This document shows positions 34,227-43,537 of a stretch of 64,000 bases of DNA, piece by piece. The notes below the pieces were generated by a model, which was not told the origin of the DNA, made no database searches, and was given only the letters and a program-made list of their open reading frames with translations. Position 1 is the first letter of the stretch, and each line of letters opens with the position of its first letter. The position numbers and the translations under genes are program-made. Source of the DNA: Pontibacter rufus (lineage in GTDB: Bacteria > Bacteroidota > Bacteroidia > Cytophagales > Hymenobacteraceae); contig NZ_JADQDR010000010.1 of NCBI RefSeq assembly GCF_015694705.1, forward strand, positions 124,001 to 188,000, read 5' to 3'.

Positions 34227-35600
34227 ATGTCTGGTTTATATTCAAAATACATTAAGTTAATTCACTTCTTAGGTGATATTGCCGCCATAGCAATATCCAT
34301 TGTTCTGGCATATGTCCTTAGCCACTCAGTGACAGATGAACCCAATTATCTGGTATCATTTCTCTTTTCTTTAACCAGTTGGCTGCTTTGCACGGCTTTA
34401 CTAGGTACTTATAAAGTAAATCGCGTCACCAGAAGAATAAATGTGGTGTTTACGGCTCTGAAAGCGATATTGCTTTACATTGTTTTAATTGAAGCAGGGC
34501 TTAACCTGGCTGAAATTGTATCTGTGCCGCGGGAAGCTCTTTTCTTGCACTACCTGATTTTAACATGCCTGATAGTTTTCTGGAGAGTTGCCGTCACCAC
34601 GGCGCTGAGAATTTACAGGAGAAATGGCTACAACCTGCGCAATGTCATCATCGCCGGCCTGAACGATACCGGACTGGAACTTGAATACTTTTTCAAAATG
34701 CACCCCGAGTATGGCTATAACTTCCTGGGCTTTTTTGATAATAAAAGCACGGACGGAGTCACCTTAAAAGGCCGGATCAGCGAAATAGAAACTTTTGCCC
34801 TGCTAAATGATGTGGATGAGATTTATTGCTGCCCTTATGAATTAGACAAGCATGAAATAACGCAGCTTCTTGATTTCGCAGACAATAACCTGATTCGCAT
34901 TAAATTTTTACCGGTACCCGGCAGCCAGCCCTACCAGAAATTGAAAATAGATTTTAATGACGTTTTCCCGGTGCTCCTTGTCCGGGCACTGCCCCTGGAT
35001 GATGTCATTAATAAATTCATCAAAAGAGCTTTTGATATCGTCTTCTCTCTTGCCGTTATACTTTTTGTTTTGTCGTGGCTGATACCATTGGTGGCGCTGG
35101 CGATTAAAATCACGTCTAAAGGTCCTGTTTTCTTCAAGCAGACGCGTTCGGGCATAGATAACAAAGATTTCCAGTGTTATAAACTGAGAAGTATGTATGT
35201 GAATGATGATGCCAACCTGCTGCTTGCACGCAAAGGAGACTCCCGCATTACGCCTGTCGGGGCTTTTATCCGAAAAACGAGTATAGACGAGCTTCCCCAG
35301 TTTTTTAATGTGTTGTTAGGCCAGATGTCCATAGTCGGGCCAAGGCCGCATATGTTGAAGTTAGGGGAAGAATACGCGCAGGTAGCGAACAAATACATGG
35401 TGCGCCACTTCATCAAGCCTGGTATTACGGGCCTCTCGCAGGTGCGCGGCTATCGGGGCGACACCTCTGAGCTATACCAGATACGGGGCCGTGTAAAGCT
35501 GGATATCTTCTATCTTGTAAACTGGTCGTTTTTGCTTGACCTGAAGATAATTTTTTATACCATTTATAATGTTGTTAAAGGCGATAAAGCTGCTTTTTAA
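34227..35600 (+). CDS. polyprenyl glycosylphosphotransferase (WcaJ/WbaP-like initiating enzyme)
   Basis: A 457-residue membrane enzyme that transfers a sugar-1-phosphate to undecaprenyl phosphate, the first step of repeat-unit synthesis. Four N-terminal helices (about residues 10-120) precede a CoA-binding-like middle domain (NVIIAGLNDTGLELEYFF). The C-terminal bacterial sugar transferase domain starts at KRAFDIVFSLAVIL and includes FKQTRSGIDNKDFQCYKLRSM, KTSIDELPQFFNVL and MSIVGPRPHM. It has its own promoter and ends the polysaccharide region. Confidence 0.92.
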   Translation: MSGLYSKYIKLIHFLGDIAAIAISIVLAYVLSHSVTDEPNYLVSFLFSLTSWLLCTALLGTYKVNRVTRRINVVFTALKAILLYIVLIEAGLNLAEIVSVPREALFLHYLILTCLIVFWRVAVTTALRIYRRNGYNLRNVIIAGLNDTGLELEYFFKMHPEYGYNFLGFFDNKSTDGVTLKGRISEIETFALLNDVDEIYCCPYELDKHEITQLLDFADNNLIRIKFLPVPGSQPYQKLKIDFNDVFPVLLVRALPLDDVINKFIKRAFDIVFSLAVILFVLSWLIPLVALAIKITSKGPVFFKQTRSGIDNKDFQCYKLRSMYVNDDANLLLARKGDSRITPVGAFIRKTSIDELPQFFNVLLGQMSIVGPRPHMLKLGEEYAQVANKYMVRHFIKPGITGLSQVRGYRGDTSELYQIRGRVKLDIFYLVNWSFLLDLKIIFYTIYNVVKGDKAAF

Positions 35601-35679
35601 ATTTGCCCTTCTGCACAGCTGAAAGTAAACTACTGCATCTTCTCAACTCTCCACCCGCTTTTGCTACAGTTTTAGTAAC

Positions 35680-35699
35680 TTCGCCGGCAAACTGGCGAA
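35680..35699 (+). promoter_or_regulatory. small inverted repeat before the hisS start
   Basis: ttcgcc / ggcgaa (6-bp arms, 8-base loop) ends three bases before the hisS ATG. A stem so close to the start could affect ribosome access, but no function is shown. Confidence 0.25.
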
Positions 35700-35702
35700 A
35701 GC

Positions 35703-37100
35703 ATGAGCAAAGAGAAACCAAGTATACCCAAAGGAACACGCGATTTTGGCCCTGCTGTGGTGGTCAAACGTAATTATATTTTCGGCATTATCAGGCGCAC
35801 CTTCGAGAAATTTGGCTACCTGCCCCTCGAAACCCCGGCCATGGAGCAACTGTCGGTGCTGACGGGCAAGTATGGCGAGGAAGGCGATCAGCTGATCTTC
35901 AAAATCCTGAATTCCGGCGATTTCCTAGCTAAGACCACTCCTGAAGACATCAGCAAAGGGCACAAACACCTGACACGCAAAGTATCAGAAAAGGCGCTGC
36001 GCTACGACCTGACAGTACCTTTTGCCCGCTTCGTGGTGATGAACCGCAACGAGATTACATTTCCGTTTAAGCGCTACCAGATTCAGCCCGTATGGCGTGC
36101 CGACAGGCCGCAAAAAGGTCGTTACCGCGAGTTTTACCAGTGCGACGCCGACGTAGTTGGCACCAGTTCACTGCTCTGCGAAGCCGAGATTGTGCAGATG
36201 ATAAACGAAGTGCTTAGCACCCTCGGCCTTACAGATTTCACTATCAAAATAAACCACCGCGGTGTGCTGGCAGGTATAGCCGAAGCCATTGGCGAAAAAG
36301 GCCGCGAGAGCGATATCTGTGTAGCCATTGACAAGCTGGATAAAATCGGGCCGGAAGGCGTGCGCAAGGAGCTGCTGGAGCGCGGCATTTCTGAAAAAGC
36401 TGTTGACAAGCTGGAGCCCCTTTATACTTTGAGCGGCAGCAACGAAGAGCTGCTGGAGCAATTGCAGGTTATACTTGGCGAAACAGCAGAAGGGCAGCGC
36501 GGCCTGAAAGATCTGCGCGAAGTGTGGGCATACTTACTGGGTCTCAACAGCCAGGCATTATCAGCGCAAAATGCGTCCGGTATTCCGCGCCTGCTGCTGG
36601 ACGTAACCCTGGCACGGGGCCTCTCCTATTACACCGGCTGCATCTTCGAGGTAAAAGTTAACAATGTAAGTATGGGCAGCATCAGCGGGGGCGGCCGCTA
36701 CGATAACCTGACGGGCATGTTTGGACTGCCGGGTGTGTCGGGCGTGGGCTTTTCGTTTGGCGTAGACCGTATTTACGATGTGCTGGACGAATTGCAGCTC
36801 TTCCCGGACAGCAGCCAGGCAGGCACCAAAGTGCTAATCGTACAGTTCGATAAGGAATCGGAGTTGTATGCTTTGCCTTTGCTGCAGCAACTGCGCGATG
36901 CAGGCATTGCCGCCGAACTATACCCCGAAGCAGCCAAACTGAAAAAGCAGTTGAGTTATGCCGATCAGAAAAACATCCCTTATGCGCTGCTGATTGGCTC
37001 TGAGGAAATGGCAAGCGGGCGGCTTAAACTGCGCAACATGCAACGCGGCGAACAGCAGGAACTGGCTATCAACGATGTTATCGCCCATCTCACCAGATAA
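35703..37100 (+). CDS. hisS: histidine--tRNA ligase
   Basis: Class II aminoacyl-tRNA synthetase of 465 residues, normal length. KPSIPKGTRDFGP is the N-terminus; motif 2 is in FQIQPVWRADRPQKGRYREFYQCDADVVG-type sequence (about residues 120-145); LARGLSYYTGCIFEV is the HisA histidine-binding motif; GGGRYDNLTGMFG and GVGFSFGVDRIYDVL include motif 3. The C-terminal anticodon domain begins near VLIVQFDKES. It lies eight bases upstream of hutH, so the two histidine genes are probably co-transcribed. Confidence 0.97.
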   Translation: MSKEKPSIPKGTRDFGPAVVVKRNYIFGIIRRTFEKFGYLPLETPAMEQLSVLTGKYGEEGDQLIFKILNSGDFLAKTTPEDISKGHKHLTRKVSEKALRYDLTVPFARFVVMNRNEITFPFKRYQIQPVWRADRPQKGRYREFYQCDADVVGTSSLLCEAEIVQMINEVLSTLGLTDFTIKINHRGVLAGIAEAIGEKGRESDICVAIDKLDKIGPEGVRKELLERGISEKAVDKLEPLYTLSGSNEELLEQLQVILGETAEGQRGLKDLREVWAYLLGLNSQALSAQNASGIPRLLLDVTLARGLSYYTGCIFEVKVNNVSMGSISGGGRYDNLTGMFGLPGVSGVGFSFGVDRIYDVLDELQLFPDSSQAGTKVLIVQFDKESELYALPLLQQLRDAGIAAELYPEAAKLKKQLSYADQKNIPYALLIGSEEMASGRLKLRNMQRGEQQELAINDVIAHLTR

Positions 37101-37108
37101 ACGGCTCC

Positions 37109-38599
37109 ATGGATAACATACATTACATTTCCGGCGAGTACCTGACACTGGAGACTGTTGAAACGGTGCTGACGCAGAAGTATACGCTGGCACTTTCGGA
37201 AGAAGCGGAGCACCGCATTGTGCGTTGCTACGAGTACCTGCACCAAAAAATCGGCGGCGCTGAAGGCAGCATCTACGGTATTAACACGGGTTTTGGCGCA
37301 CTGTGCAACCGTAAAATTCCCACCAGCGATGTAGAGCAACTGCAGCGTAATCTGATGATGTCGCATGCCTGCGGCACCGGCGCCGAAGCACCGCATGAGG
37401 TGGTAAAACTCATGCTGCTGCTCAAAATTCAGTCGCTGGCTTATGGCCACAGCGGGGTGCAGCTGAAAACGGTAAAGCGCCTCATCGACTTCTATAACCG
37501 CGATATTTACCCGATAGTATACCAGCAGGGATCGTTGGGCGCAAGCGGCGACCTGGCGCCATTGGCACACCTGTGCCTGCCGCTGCTGGGTTTGGGCGAA
37601 GTATACTTTCAGGGCTATAAGCTGGCCAGCGAGCACGTACTGGAAATGTTCAGTTGGGAGCCCATTACTTTGAAGGCAAAGGAAGGTCTGGCTCTGCTCA
37701 ACGGCACGCAGTTTATGAGCGCTTATGGTGTGTATACTTTGCTGATGGCAAACCGCCTGTCTGCACAGGCCGACATGGTGGGCGCGCTATCGCTGGATGC
37801 CTTTGATGGCCGCATAGAACCGTTTAACGAACTCATTCACCGCATCAGGCCGCACCAGGGGCAGCTGGAAACAGCGCAGGTTGTCCGGGAGCTATTGGAG
37901 GGCAGTGAAATTATTGTGCGCGAGAAGCAGCACGTGCAGGACCCCTACTCTTTCCGCTGTATGCCGCAGGTGCACGGGGCTTCCAAAGATGCTATCCGCT
38001 ACGCAGGGCAGGTGTTTCTGACAGAAATAAATTCGGTAACGGATAACCCGAACATCTTTCCGGAGGAAGACACCATTATTTCAGGTGGTAACTTTCATGG
38101 GCAGCCGCTGGCACTGGCGCTGGACTTTCTGGCTATCGCGGTGACCGAACTGGGCAGCATCTCCGAGCGCCGCACTTATCAGCTGATTTCCGGTTTGCGC
38201 GGGCTGCCCGAGTTTCTGGTAGCAGAGCCGGGGCTGAATTCAGGCTTTATGATTAGCCAGTACACGGCAGCTTCTATCGTAAGCCAGAGCAAGCAGTTGT
38301 GTACGCCCGCCTCTGTCGACTCTATCCCATCGTCCAACAACCAGGAAGACCATGTAAGTATGGGTGCCAACGCGGCTACCAAACTTTACCAGGTGGTACA
38401 CAACACTGAACGTGTGCTGGCTATTGAACTGATGAATGCGGTGCAGGCGCTGGATTTCCGGAGGCCGCTGCAAACCTCACCTATACTTGAAAAGCTGGTA
38501 GCCGCTTACCGCGATAAGATACCGTTTGTGTCTACTGATCGCGTGCTGCACCACGATATCATGCAAAGCATCGCTTTTCTTCATACTTATACTTTTTAA
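37109..38599 (+). CDS. hutH: histidine ammonia-lyase
   Basis: HutH of 496 residues, normal length; it removes ammonia from histidine to give urocanate, the first step of histidine breakdown. The MIO cofactor forms from A145-S146-G147 in GSLGASGDLAPLAH. YGINTGFGALCNRKI, SVTDNPNIFPEEDT and SSNNQEDHVSMGANAA are further active-site motifs. The other hut genes are not in the window. Pairing with hisS links histidine use in translation and catabolism, but any shared regulation is inference. Confidence 0.95.
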   Translation: MDNIHYISGEYLTLETVETVLTQKYTLALSEEAEHRIVRCYEYLHQKIGGAEGSIYGINTGFGALCNRKIPTSDVEQLQRNLMMSHACGTGAEAPHEVVKLMLLLKIQSLAYGHSGVQLKTVKRLIDFYNRDIYPIVYQQGSLGASGDLAPLAHLCLPLLGLGEVYFQGYKLASEHVLEMFSWEPITLKAKEGLALLNGTQFMSAYGVYTLLMANRLSAQADMVGALSLDAFDGRIEPFNELIHRIRPHQGQLETAQVVRELLEGSEIIVREKQHVQDPYSFRCMPQVHGASKDAIRYAGQVFLTEINSVTDNPNIFPEEDTIISGGNFHGQPLALALDFLAIAVTELGSISERRTYQLISGLRGLPEFLVAEPGLNSGFMISQYTAASIVSQSKQLCTPASVDSIPSSNNQEDHVSMGANAATKLYQVVHNTERVLAIELMNAVQALDFRRPLQTSPILEKLVAAYRDKIPFVSTDRVLHHDIMQSIAFLHTYTF

Positions 38600-38640
38600 C
38601 AGCATCATTAAGCCTTACTGTAAAGGAAATCTATAACCCA

Positions 38641-39099
38641 ATGGAAGCTCAGCCAATTGACAGGGTTGAATCTAAAAGAATGGAGAAGTTTAAAAAGCTA
38701 TTCTTTTATATAGGTTTTATTTCTGTAATAATATTAGCATATAAAGTTTCTACCAGAACAAACCATTCTGGTACAACGGGTTTTTTGCTTGACTGTCTGT
38801 TGATAGTATTCTCGATCTATTTGACCTTCAGAAGCTTTAGAAATGCCATAGGCCGAACAGGACAATTCATTGAATGGCGCGAATTTGATATCCAATACAA
38901 ATTAAAAGAAGATGACTCAGTTAAAACTATACCAATTAAAACTATCAAGAATATAAACATTGGTCTGGACAAGATTATAGTTGAAACTACCACGAATTCC
39001 TATAGGCTTGACATTGAAGACTTCACTAAGTATGAAACAATAAAACGTATCAAGAATAACTTTGAAAGAATAAAAATATCCGTGTCTAAGCACACCTAA
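38641..39099 (+). CDS. hypothetical membrane protein, AT-rich orphan
   Basis: A 152-residue protein I do not recognise. Two membrane helices lie at about residues 18-38 (KLFFYIGFISVIILAYKV) and 50-68, followed by a soluble C-terminal domain of short beta strands (NINIGLDKIIVETTTNSYRL) resembling a PH-like fold of small membrane DUFs. It is clearly more AT-rich than hutH upstream. No partner gene adjoins it. Confidence 0.6.
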   Translation: MEAQPIDRVESKRMEKFKKLFFYIGFISVIILAYKVSTRTNHSGTTGFLLDCLLIVFSIYLTFRSFRNAIGRTGQFIEWREFDIQYKLKEDDSVKTIPIKTIKNINIGLDKIIVETTTNSYRLDIEDFTKYETIKRIKNNFERIKISVSKHT

Positions 39100-39213
39100 A
39101 CTTCAGCTTCGTTACCATTTATCCAACAAGTATGTAAAAGCATCCCTCTACACAATAATTTTTTGTGTTTGTACATTATGTAAATAAAAGAAGCAGCCAA
39201 ACTGATATCATTT

Positions 39214-41136
39214 TTGAAATTCCTGTTCGCCATATTATTTATACTTGCAGGCTTCTTCTCTGCTTCGGCACAGAGCGAAACCCCCGGCTGCTTTAAAGCC
39301 TACGATGCGCAGGGGCAGGAAATCACAACGCTGTGCGCAGATCAGGAAGTCTCTTTTCAGGACTGTGGCAACAAGGTGCCCGACGAGAACGAGTACTATG
39401 TATTTGACTACAAAAATGGCAGCGCAATTCCGACACCGGCATCGCCGGAGAAAAAACATACCTACCATGCTCCCGGCAAATACCGGGTGCTGCAGATTGC
39501 CAATTATGGCGGCGCCACCCTCACCGACACCGTATCGCAGGTATATGAAGTAAAGGAGGTAATACCGCCTGATTTTACAACTACCGCCTGCGCCAGCCGG
39601 AACATCAACGTTTCTATAACCGACCAGCGCTACGACCGCTACATCCTGAACTTTGGCGACGGGCAGCAACAGCCGGCAATACCAGGCGGCCAGTACAGCC
39701 ATACTTACGCCACTGAAGGTACTTACACGCTTACCCTTACCGGTTCCTTTACCGGCGCTCCCTGCCAGGGCACAGCCACACAGGAAATTACTGTACAAGG
39801 AAAAATACCGGCGCCGAAGCTCGCCAAACTTGAGGTGCAGCAACAGGCAGTATCAGGGCAGTTGCAGCTCACTTTACAGAACCTGCAGCCGGGCCGGAGC
39901 TATTTGATTGAGCAGCAAAAAAACACAAGCATCGGTTTCAGGGTCATCGCAACCATCAGCAAGGTGGTGCAGGCGACGTTTGTGCACCAGCTCACCGGCA
40001 TCAATACAACAGAAAGCGCTTTGTATCGCATCCGCCCCATAGACGATTGCGGCACTGTGTTAAATGAATTCTCTAATGTTATAGGCAACGTTGTGCTGAG
40101 CGCTACCCCTGCAGAAAAGGAAATAGCGCTGAACTGGAATTCCTTGCCCGGCGCTTCGGAAGGCTATGCACTTTACCGCAACGGCAGCCTCCTTAAAACC
40201 ATAGATAAAGCTACTACCAGTTACTCCGATACAGACGTAAGTTGTGGCCAAAACTATACTTACCAGCTGATAGCTTTATATCCGGACGATGTGCAGTCAG
40301 CTTCCGTGACGCAGCAGGCAGAGATTTCTTCAACGGCTACGCCACCCAAGGGCCATTTAGTTTCTACTTTCGATTTAAATAACCAGTTACAACTCACACT
40401 GGATGTTCCGCAGGGGCAACAGGCGCAGCAGGTTACTTTTGAGCGAAGTATAGCCGGCGCAAACTATGAAGCATTGGCCTCATCGCCGCAAAACACTTAT
40501 ACGGATGCGGCTATAGACATAAACAAAGCACCCTGCTACCGCGCCGGTTACACCGACGCCTGCGGCAACAGCTCCGCCCCCAGCAATATCACCTGCCCCA
40601 TACTCCTGCAGGCCGCGAGCGCTGCAGACGGAAGCACCAACCTGAACTGGACCAAGTATGAAGGCTTTACGGATGGCGTGGAACAGTATACAGTAGAGCT
40701 GCTAAGCCCGGATAAACAGCTTATTGCCAGCTACCCGGCCAGCGGCAACGCTTACACCGACAGAATCCTTGGCGCTGAATCACTCCTGCTTTATCGCATC
40801 AAAGCCTCCGCAAAAAATGATACGGCTATCACCTACTCCAACATCCGGACACTGGAGCAGCCGCTGCAACTTTACATACCAAGCGCCTTTACGCCCAACA
40901 ATGACGGTCTGAACGATGTATTTGAAGTGAAAGGCCGTTTTTTTGAAAATTTCAGGATGCGTATTTACAACAGCATGGGAAACGTGGTATACGAATCGTC
41001 GGACGCGACGGCAGGCTGGGACGGCACTTACAAAGGCACGCAGGCGCCTGCCGGAGCCTATGCCTACGATATCAGCATAACGACAGCCGCAGGCAGCCCC
41101 AAACAACGAACCGGCACAGTCACGCTGCTGCGATAG
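39214..41136 (+). CDS. secreted PKD-domain protein with gliding-motility (T9SS type B) C-terminal domain
   Basis: A 640-residue exported protein. A signal peptide (residues 1-20, ending ASAQS) starts at a TTG; no ATG is available in frame downstream of the preceding stop. Two PKD-like domains follow (about 25-110 and 115-195, with LNFGDGQQQPAIPGG), then fibronectin-type-III-like segments. The C-terminal 85 residues from IPSAFTPNNDGLNDVFEVKG to the end are the gliding motility-associated sorting domain used for type IX secretion. Probably a surface adhesin or structural protein. Confidence 0.85.
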   Translation: MKFLFAILFILAGFFSASAQSETPGCFKAYDAQGQEITTLCADQEVSFQDCGNKVPDENEYYVFDYKNGSAIPTPASPEKKHTYHAPGKYRVLQIANYGGATLTDTVSQVYEVKEVIPPDFTTTACASRNINVSITDQRYDRYILNFGDGQQQPAIPGGQYSHTYATEGTYTLTLTGSFTGAPCQGTATQEITVQGKIPAPKLAKLEVQQQAVSGQLQLTLQNLQPGRSYLIEQQKNTSIGFRVIATISKVVQATFVHQLTGINTTESALYRIRPIDDCGTVLNEFSNVIGNVVLSATPAEKEIALNWNSLPGASEGYALYRNGSLLKTIDKATTSYSDTDVSCGQNYTYQLIALYPDDVQSASVTQQAEISSTATPPKGHLVSTFDLNNQLQLTLDVPQGQQAQQVTFERSIAGANYEALASSPQNTYTDAAIDINKAPCYRAGYTDACGNSSAPSNITCPILLQAASAADGSTNLNWTKYEGFTDGVEQYTVELLSPDKQLIASYPASGNAYTDRILGAESLLLYRIKASAKNDTAITYSNIRTLEQPLQLYIPSAFTPNNDGLNDVFEVKGRFFENFRMRIYNSMGNVVYESSDATAGWDGTYKGTQAPAGAYAYDISITTAAGSPKQRTGTVTLLR

Positions 41137-41350
41137 CTATACTTATAACGTGCAAGTATAAAAGCATTTTGGCGATAAATTTTATAGTGCTCCTCGCTCA
41201 GGTTTCGTATTTGTCTGAATCCGGATTATCAGGATTTTGGGATGGACAGGATGTATGAAGTACAAATTTTGAAACAGGTCTAATTTAATTTTACTGCCTT
41301 TACTCTATAAGACAGATGCAGTTAAGGCTTATTTGAGTTGTAAGAATTTG

Positions 41351-41410
41351 TCATCCTGGAAGGATCTTGTGAGCTACATGCAGGTAACTCACAAGATCCC
41401 TCCAGGATGA
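41351..41410. repeat. intergenic inverted repeat
   Basis: Arms 41351-41373 and 41388-41410 (23 bases each) pair with one mismatch around a 14-base loop. There is no T-run, and the element is about 175 bases before ybaB and over 200 after the previous gene, so it is more likely a dispersed palindromic repeat than a terminator. The rest of the 41137-41585 gap holds only a promoter. Confidence 0.6.
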
Positions 41411-41520
41411 TAGAACCAAAAAGACGTATTATTCTTTTGGCAAAAAGGAAGTAACATAAAGTATCATTCCTGGAATCCCAATTCAGATACTCTATACTTA
41501 TACTTTAGATATTATGCTTG

Positions 41521-41528
41521 TATCTTTG
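41521..41528 (+). promoter_or_regulatory. -7 promoter element of ybaB
   Basis: TATCTTTG matches TAnnTTTG and lies 57 bases before the ybaB ATG. No clear -33 element was found. Confidence 0.45.
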
Positions 41529-41585
41529 CGTGCGCCACAGGCAAAGATGCTTTAGCCTCGTACAGATACTTTAAAAAGAAAAACT

Positions 41586-41921
41586 ATGTTTGATATGTTC
41601 GGCATGATGGGCAAGATGAAAGAAGTCCAGGCCAAAATGAAAGAAGCACAGGATAATTTACAGCACATCACAGTTACGGCAGAATCCGGTGCCGGGCTGG
41701 TGAAAGCGACGGTAAACGGACAGCGCAAGCTCCTGAAAATAGAAATAGACGAATCGATTCTGAATACCAACGACCAGGACATGGTGAATGATCTGGTGGT
41801 TGCGGCCGTGAACAATGCCATGCTGACAGCCGGGGAACGCGCGCAGGAAGAGATAAAAAAGCAGACAGAAGGCTTGTTGCCCAATATTCCGGGTTTAGAC
41901 CTCGGCAGCCTTGGCCTTTAG
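41586..41921 (+). CDS. ybaB: YbaB/EbfC family nucleoid-associated protein
   Basis: A 111-residue DNA-binding protein of the YbaB family. MFGMMGKMKEVQAKMKEAQDNL forms the coiled-coil arm and LVKATVNGQRKLLKIEID the core beta sheet; such proteins bind DNA as dimers. The usual partner genes dnaX and recR are not next to it. The end overlaps the probable TTG start of the downstream glycosyltransferase by 11 bases. Confidence 0.92.
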   Translation: MFDMFGMMGKMKEVQAKMKEAQDNLQHITVTAESGAGLVKATVNGQRKLLKIEIDESILNTNDQDMVNDLVVAAVNNAMLTAGERAQEEIKKQTEGLLPNIPGLDLGSLGL

Positions 41922-42933
41922 TACGCCGCACACAGCCGTTGTTATACTTAACTGGAACGGGCTCCGCTACCTGCAGCAGTTTCTGCCGTCGGTTGTAGCA
42001 AACAGTTCAGGCTGCGAAATCATTGTGGCCGACAATGCTTCCACCGATGGTTCTGTTGCTTTTCTGCAGGCACATTTTCCACAGGTGCGCCTCATCCTGC
42101 TACCCGAAAATTATGGCTTCTGCGAAGGGTACAACCGGGCGCTGCGCCAGGTACAGGCCTCCTACTACGTGCTGCTGAATTCTGATGTGGACGTTCCGCC
42201 CGGCTGGACAATTCCGATCCTGAACCTGATGGAGTCCGATGCAGGTATAGCCGTTTGCCAGCCGAAAATAAATGCGCAGCAGCACCCCTGTTTCCTGGAA
42301 TATGCCGGTGCCGGTGGCGGTATGATAGATGCTGTCGGGTATCCGTTTTGCCGTGGCCGCCTGTTCGAAACGCTGGAAGAGGACTACGGGCAGTATAATG
42401 ATGTGCAGGAGATCTTCTGGGCAACCGGCGCCTGCCTGTTTGTGCGCAGCGAAGTATACCATACCCTGGGTGGGCTGGAACCGGAATTTTTCGCGCACAT
42501 GGAGGAAATTGACTTTTGCTGGCGTGCCCAGAATGCCGGTTATAAAGTGATGTATAACGGCCACAGCCAGGTATACCACGTAGGCGGCGGCACGCTGCAT
42601 AAATCCAATCCGCGCAAAACCTTCCTTAATTTCCGCAACGGGCTGGCACTGCTGTATAAAAACCTGCCTGCCCGGGAGCTTTTCCCGACCATGGCTCTGC
42701 GTATAGTACTCGACTGGACTGCGGCTTTACGGATGCTGCTGGCCGGGCAGCAGGGCGATGCCAAAGCGGTGCTGGACGCCCACCTGGCTGTATTCCGCAA
42801 GCGCCATTACTGGCGCAGCCGCCGCAAAGCGCAACCACATAAAAGTAATTTCCCGTACATGGCAGGCGTTTACAGGGGCAGCGTGGTATGGGCCTATTTT
42901 GTCAGGCAAAAGCGGACGGTGCAGGAGCTATAG
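41911..42933 (+). CDS. glycosyltransferase family 2 protein
   Basis: A 340-residue GT-A enzyme of the rhamnosyltransferase-like group. AVVILNWNGLRYLQQFLPSV opens the fold; IIVADNASTDGS binds the nucleotide; LLNSDVDVP is the DxD metal site; EEIDFCWRAQNAGYKVMY carries the putative catalytic acid region. No ATG or GTG lies before the fold, so the TTG at 41911, inside the end of ybaB, is the likely start. A hydrophobic C-terminal segment suggests membrane association. Confidence 0.85.
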   Translation: MAFSTPHTAVVILNWNGLRYLQQFLPSVVANSSGCEIIVADNASTDGSVAFLQAHFPQVRLILLPENYGFCEGYNRALRQVQASYYVLLNSDVDVPPGWTIPILNLMESDAGIAVCQPKINAQQHPCFLEYAGAGGGMIDAVGYPFCRGRLFETLEEDYGQYNDVQEIFWATGACLFVRSEVYHTLGGLEPEFFAHMEEIDFCWRAQNAGYKVMYNGHSQVYHVGGGTLHKSNPRKTFLNFRNGLALLYKNLPARELFPTMALRIVLDWTAALRMLLAGQQGDAKAVLDAHLAVFRKRHYWRSRRKAQPHKSNFPYMAGVYRGSVVWAYFVRQKRTVQEL

Positions 42934-43146
42934 GTCCCAGACGGTGCTGCGCTCACGGCGCAGGTGCTTTCGCACGTTCATCCAGAAAGCCAGCGCCAGG
43001 TAAATAATCACCGGCGAACCCATCGTCAGGAACGAAAGGTAGATAAAGGTCAGGCGAATGCTGCTGCTGGCAAAACCTAATTTTTCACCCAGCATCGTAC
43101 AAACACCAAACGCCCGTGATTCGATAAAGTACTGAAGCCTTTTCAT
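42928..43146 (-). CDS. PspC domain-containing protein
   Basis: A 72-residue protein. ESRAFGVCTMLGEKLGFASSSIRLTFIY is the PspC (phage-shock-protein C) signature, followed by one membrane helix (FLTMGSPVIIYLALAFWM) and a basic tail. It may sense envelope stress or act as a small membrane regulator. It is convergent with the upstream glycosyltransferase and overlaps its end by six bases. It starts at the ATG 43144-43146. Confidence 0.85.
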   Translation of the reverse strand: MKRLQYFIESRAFGVCTMLGEKLGFASSSIRLTFIYLSFLTMGSPVIIYLALAFWMNVRKHLRRERSTVWDL

Positions 43147-43479
43147 TTAAAGGAATGTTATTCTGAACAAAATACTGTCATCTATGCTTCAGCTAAAAAT
43201 TATTAGCTTAGGCAAGTATAACCAATAACGTACAAATATAGTTTACGATGTATTTTTTACGGCGAAAGTTTACGAGAAGATGTGTCACCATTACCTGTAA
43301 AGCAAAATAAGATTTCTGATGGCCTGTAGCAGGCAAAACAAATAAGTGCTGAAAAGCAGTGCTGATTTGCAAAAGTTATAAGCATGATGCAGCACAGGTA
43401 TGGCGATGTGTCATTTAACATCAGCCGCGTAAAATGTGCCTGCAGGAGGAACTTATGCAGCAGAAATGTGGCAAGTACA

Positions 43480-43509
43480 TTGTAAATTGACAGACTTCTC
43501 TTAATTTTA
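43480..43509 (+). promoter_or_regulatory. promoter of pdhB
   Basis: TTG (43480-43482) and TAATTTTA (43502-43509, one base off TAnnTTTG) are separated by 19 bases, the expected Bacteroidota spacing. The ATG follows 28 bases later. No gene was seen in the rest of the 43147-43537 gap. Confidence 0.45.
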
Positions 43510-43537
43510 CCCACTGAACCGAGAATGAAATATTTAT

